A program made the translations under genes and the position numbers. This document shows, in pieces, positions 6,290 to 6,879 of a stretch of 6,879 nt of DNA. The notes beneath the pieces are model-generated. The model was not told where the DNA came from. It did not search any database and saw only the letters and a program-made list of their open reading frames with translations. This DNA is from Parcubacteria group bacterium (lineage in GTDB: Bacteria > Patescibacteriota > Minisyncoccia > Phycocordibacterales > GCA-002724975): NCBI GenBank assembly GCA_002724975.1, contig PBQF01000002.1, positions 1 to 6,879 of the forward strand. The letters are read 5' to 3'. Numbering within the stretch: position 1 is the first letter of the stretch; every line of letters begins with the position of its first letter.

Positions 6290-6784
6290 TTATTTGTAGT
6301 TTTCAAACTGCACGGCGAAATCGTAATCCTGGTCTTTGATTGTCTGCATAATACTCTGCAGATCATCTATCTTTTTTCCTGACACCTTGATTTTGTCTTC
6401 CTGGATTTGTGACTGTACTTTTATCTTCATGCCTTTAATGAGCTTGACGATTCCCTTCGCTTTATCCATAGGAATTCCTGCCTGAAACGTAATAACCTGC
6501 CTTATAGTATTTCCCAGGGCGTTTTCAGTCTTTCCAAAATCCAGTGCTTTTGTTGGAATAGCTCTCTTTGCAAGTTTTTCTGTTAATATATCTGTCAAAC
6601 TTTTAAGCTTATAGTCATCATCGGCAATCAAAGTTATAGTATCGTCTTTGTTTAAGGTGATTGTCGACTTGCTTCCTTTGAAATCGTATCTTACTGCCAG
6701 TTGCTTTTTGGCTTGATCAACAGCGTTCTTAACCTCGTGCATCTCTACTTTGCACACAATGTCCATTGAATGTTTGTCTGCCAT
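6290..6784 (-). CDS. yajQ: YajQ-family nucleotide-binding protein
   Basis: The 164-residue cytoplasmic protein matches YajQ in length (about 160-165) and along its whole length: MDIVCKVEMHEVKNAVDQA (7-25), RYDFKGS (32-38), an ADDDYKLKSL stretch, LAKRAIP (70-76), GIPMDKAKGIVKLIKGMKIKVQ with IQEDKIKVSGKKIDDLQ, and a closing VQFENYK. The fold is two ferredoxin-like domains. Family members bind nucleotides, and some are reported as cyclic di-GMP effectors; which ligand this protein binds cannot be read from sequence. ATG at 6784-6782 follows a good AGGAG (6798-6794). Met7 is a possible inner start but lacks a ribosome site. The gene converges on ahbB with no clear terminator in the 18-nt gap. Confidence 0.95.
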   Translation of the reverse strand: MADKHSMDIVCKVEMHEVKNAVDQAKKQLAVRYDFKGSKSTITLNKDDTITLIADDDYKLKSLTDILTEKLAKRAIPTKALDFGKTENALGNTIRQVITFQAGIPMDKAKGIVKLIKGMKIKVQSQIQEDKIKVSGKKIDDLQSIMQTIKDQDYDFAVQFENYK

Positions 6785-6793
6785 ATTTAGTAT

Positions 6794-6798
6794 CTCCT
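6794..6798 (-). promoter_or_regulatory. yajQ Shine-Dalgarno overlapping the upstream stop codon
   Basis: On the minus strand TTAGGAGATA precedes yajQ by 9 nt. The TAG stop (6799-6797) of the upstream open frame shares two bases with the AGGAG. Ribosomes finishing the upstream gene would therefore stop on the yajQ start region, which suggests translational coupling. Confidence 0.55.
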
Positions 6799-6879
6799 AA
6801 AACGTATAAAGTGGTTTTTGGTTTAATAACATGTTCTCTCTCAGGCGGTTCATGCAACGCTCTTCAAAAGCTTGATGCC
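6797..6879 (-). CDS. C-terminal fragment of an unidentified minus-strand gene
   Basis: One minus-strand frame is open from the window edge to TAG at 6799-6797, giving 26 residues; the start is outside the window. The tail is charged and helical in look (FEERCMNRLRENMLLNQ) and ends KPLYTF. I do not recognise the family. Support for its being real is modest: the other two minus frames hit stops early, and its stop lies 12 nt before yajQ on the ribosome site, as in a tight operon. Chance openness over 26 codons is possible. No plus-strand gene fits this stretch. Confidence 0.45.
   Translation of the reverse strand, partial: HQAFEERCMNRLRENMLLNQKPLYTF

Noticed and set aside
1..6879. Defence system, mobile element, CRISPR or tandem repeat array
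   Set aside because: No transposase, integrase, Cas, toxin or repeat pattern was seen on either strand; the genes are metabolic or envelope housekeeping types.

Overview
The window is an ordinary-looking bacterial chromosomal segment, AT-rich by eye (roughly 40% GC, not computed), with seven complete protein genes and a gene fragment at each edge. I see no tRNA, rRNA, CRISPR array, insertion sequence or phage gene. The gene set is a two-subunit exported M16 peptidase, a free-standing streptococcal-type CoaB, a PCP-reductase/sulfite-reductase-like iron-sulfur protein, two siroheme decarboxylase subunits and a YajQ protein. This suits an anaerobe that makes heme from siroheme. An anammox-type planctomycete or a sulfate-reducer-like lineage is plausible, but that is inference and taxonomy cannot be settled from this window.

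Layout. At 1-117 is the C-terminus of a Cys-rich protein (+). At 298-1815 and 1796-3313 are two overlapping M16 peptidase genes (+), both with signal peptides. The first keeps the zinc site and the second keeps the Arg/Tyr substrate-binding pair, so they look like the two halves of one heterodimeric envelope protease. A perfect 13-bp inverted repeat (3328-3366) follows and probably closes that unit. At 3417-4097 is coaB (+), the ligase step of coenzyme A synthesis without a fused CoaC.

A very good sigma70-type promoter (TTGACT, 16 nt, TATAAT; 4118-4145) opens the next unit. It holds a PCP_red-domain protein fused to a siroheme/4Fe-4S half of a sulfite reductase with two ferredoxin clusters (4226-5215), then ahbA (5291-5758) and ahbB (5810-6271). 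AhbA and AhbB together convert siroheme to didecarboxysiroheme, on the way to heme b or heme d1. The neighbouring half-reductase, itself apparently able to bind siroheme, is the most interesting item here.

On the minus strand, converging on ahbB with an 18-nt gap, is yajQ (6290-6784). It is preceded by the tail of another minus-strand gene (6797-6879) whose stop codon lies against the yajQ ribosome binding site.
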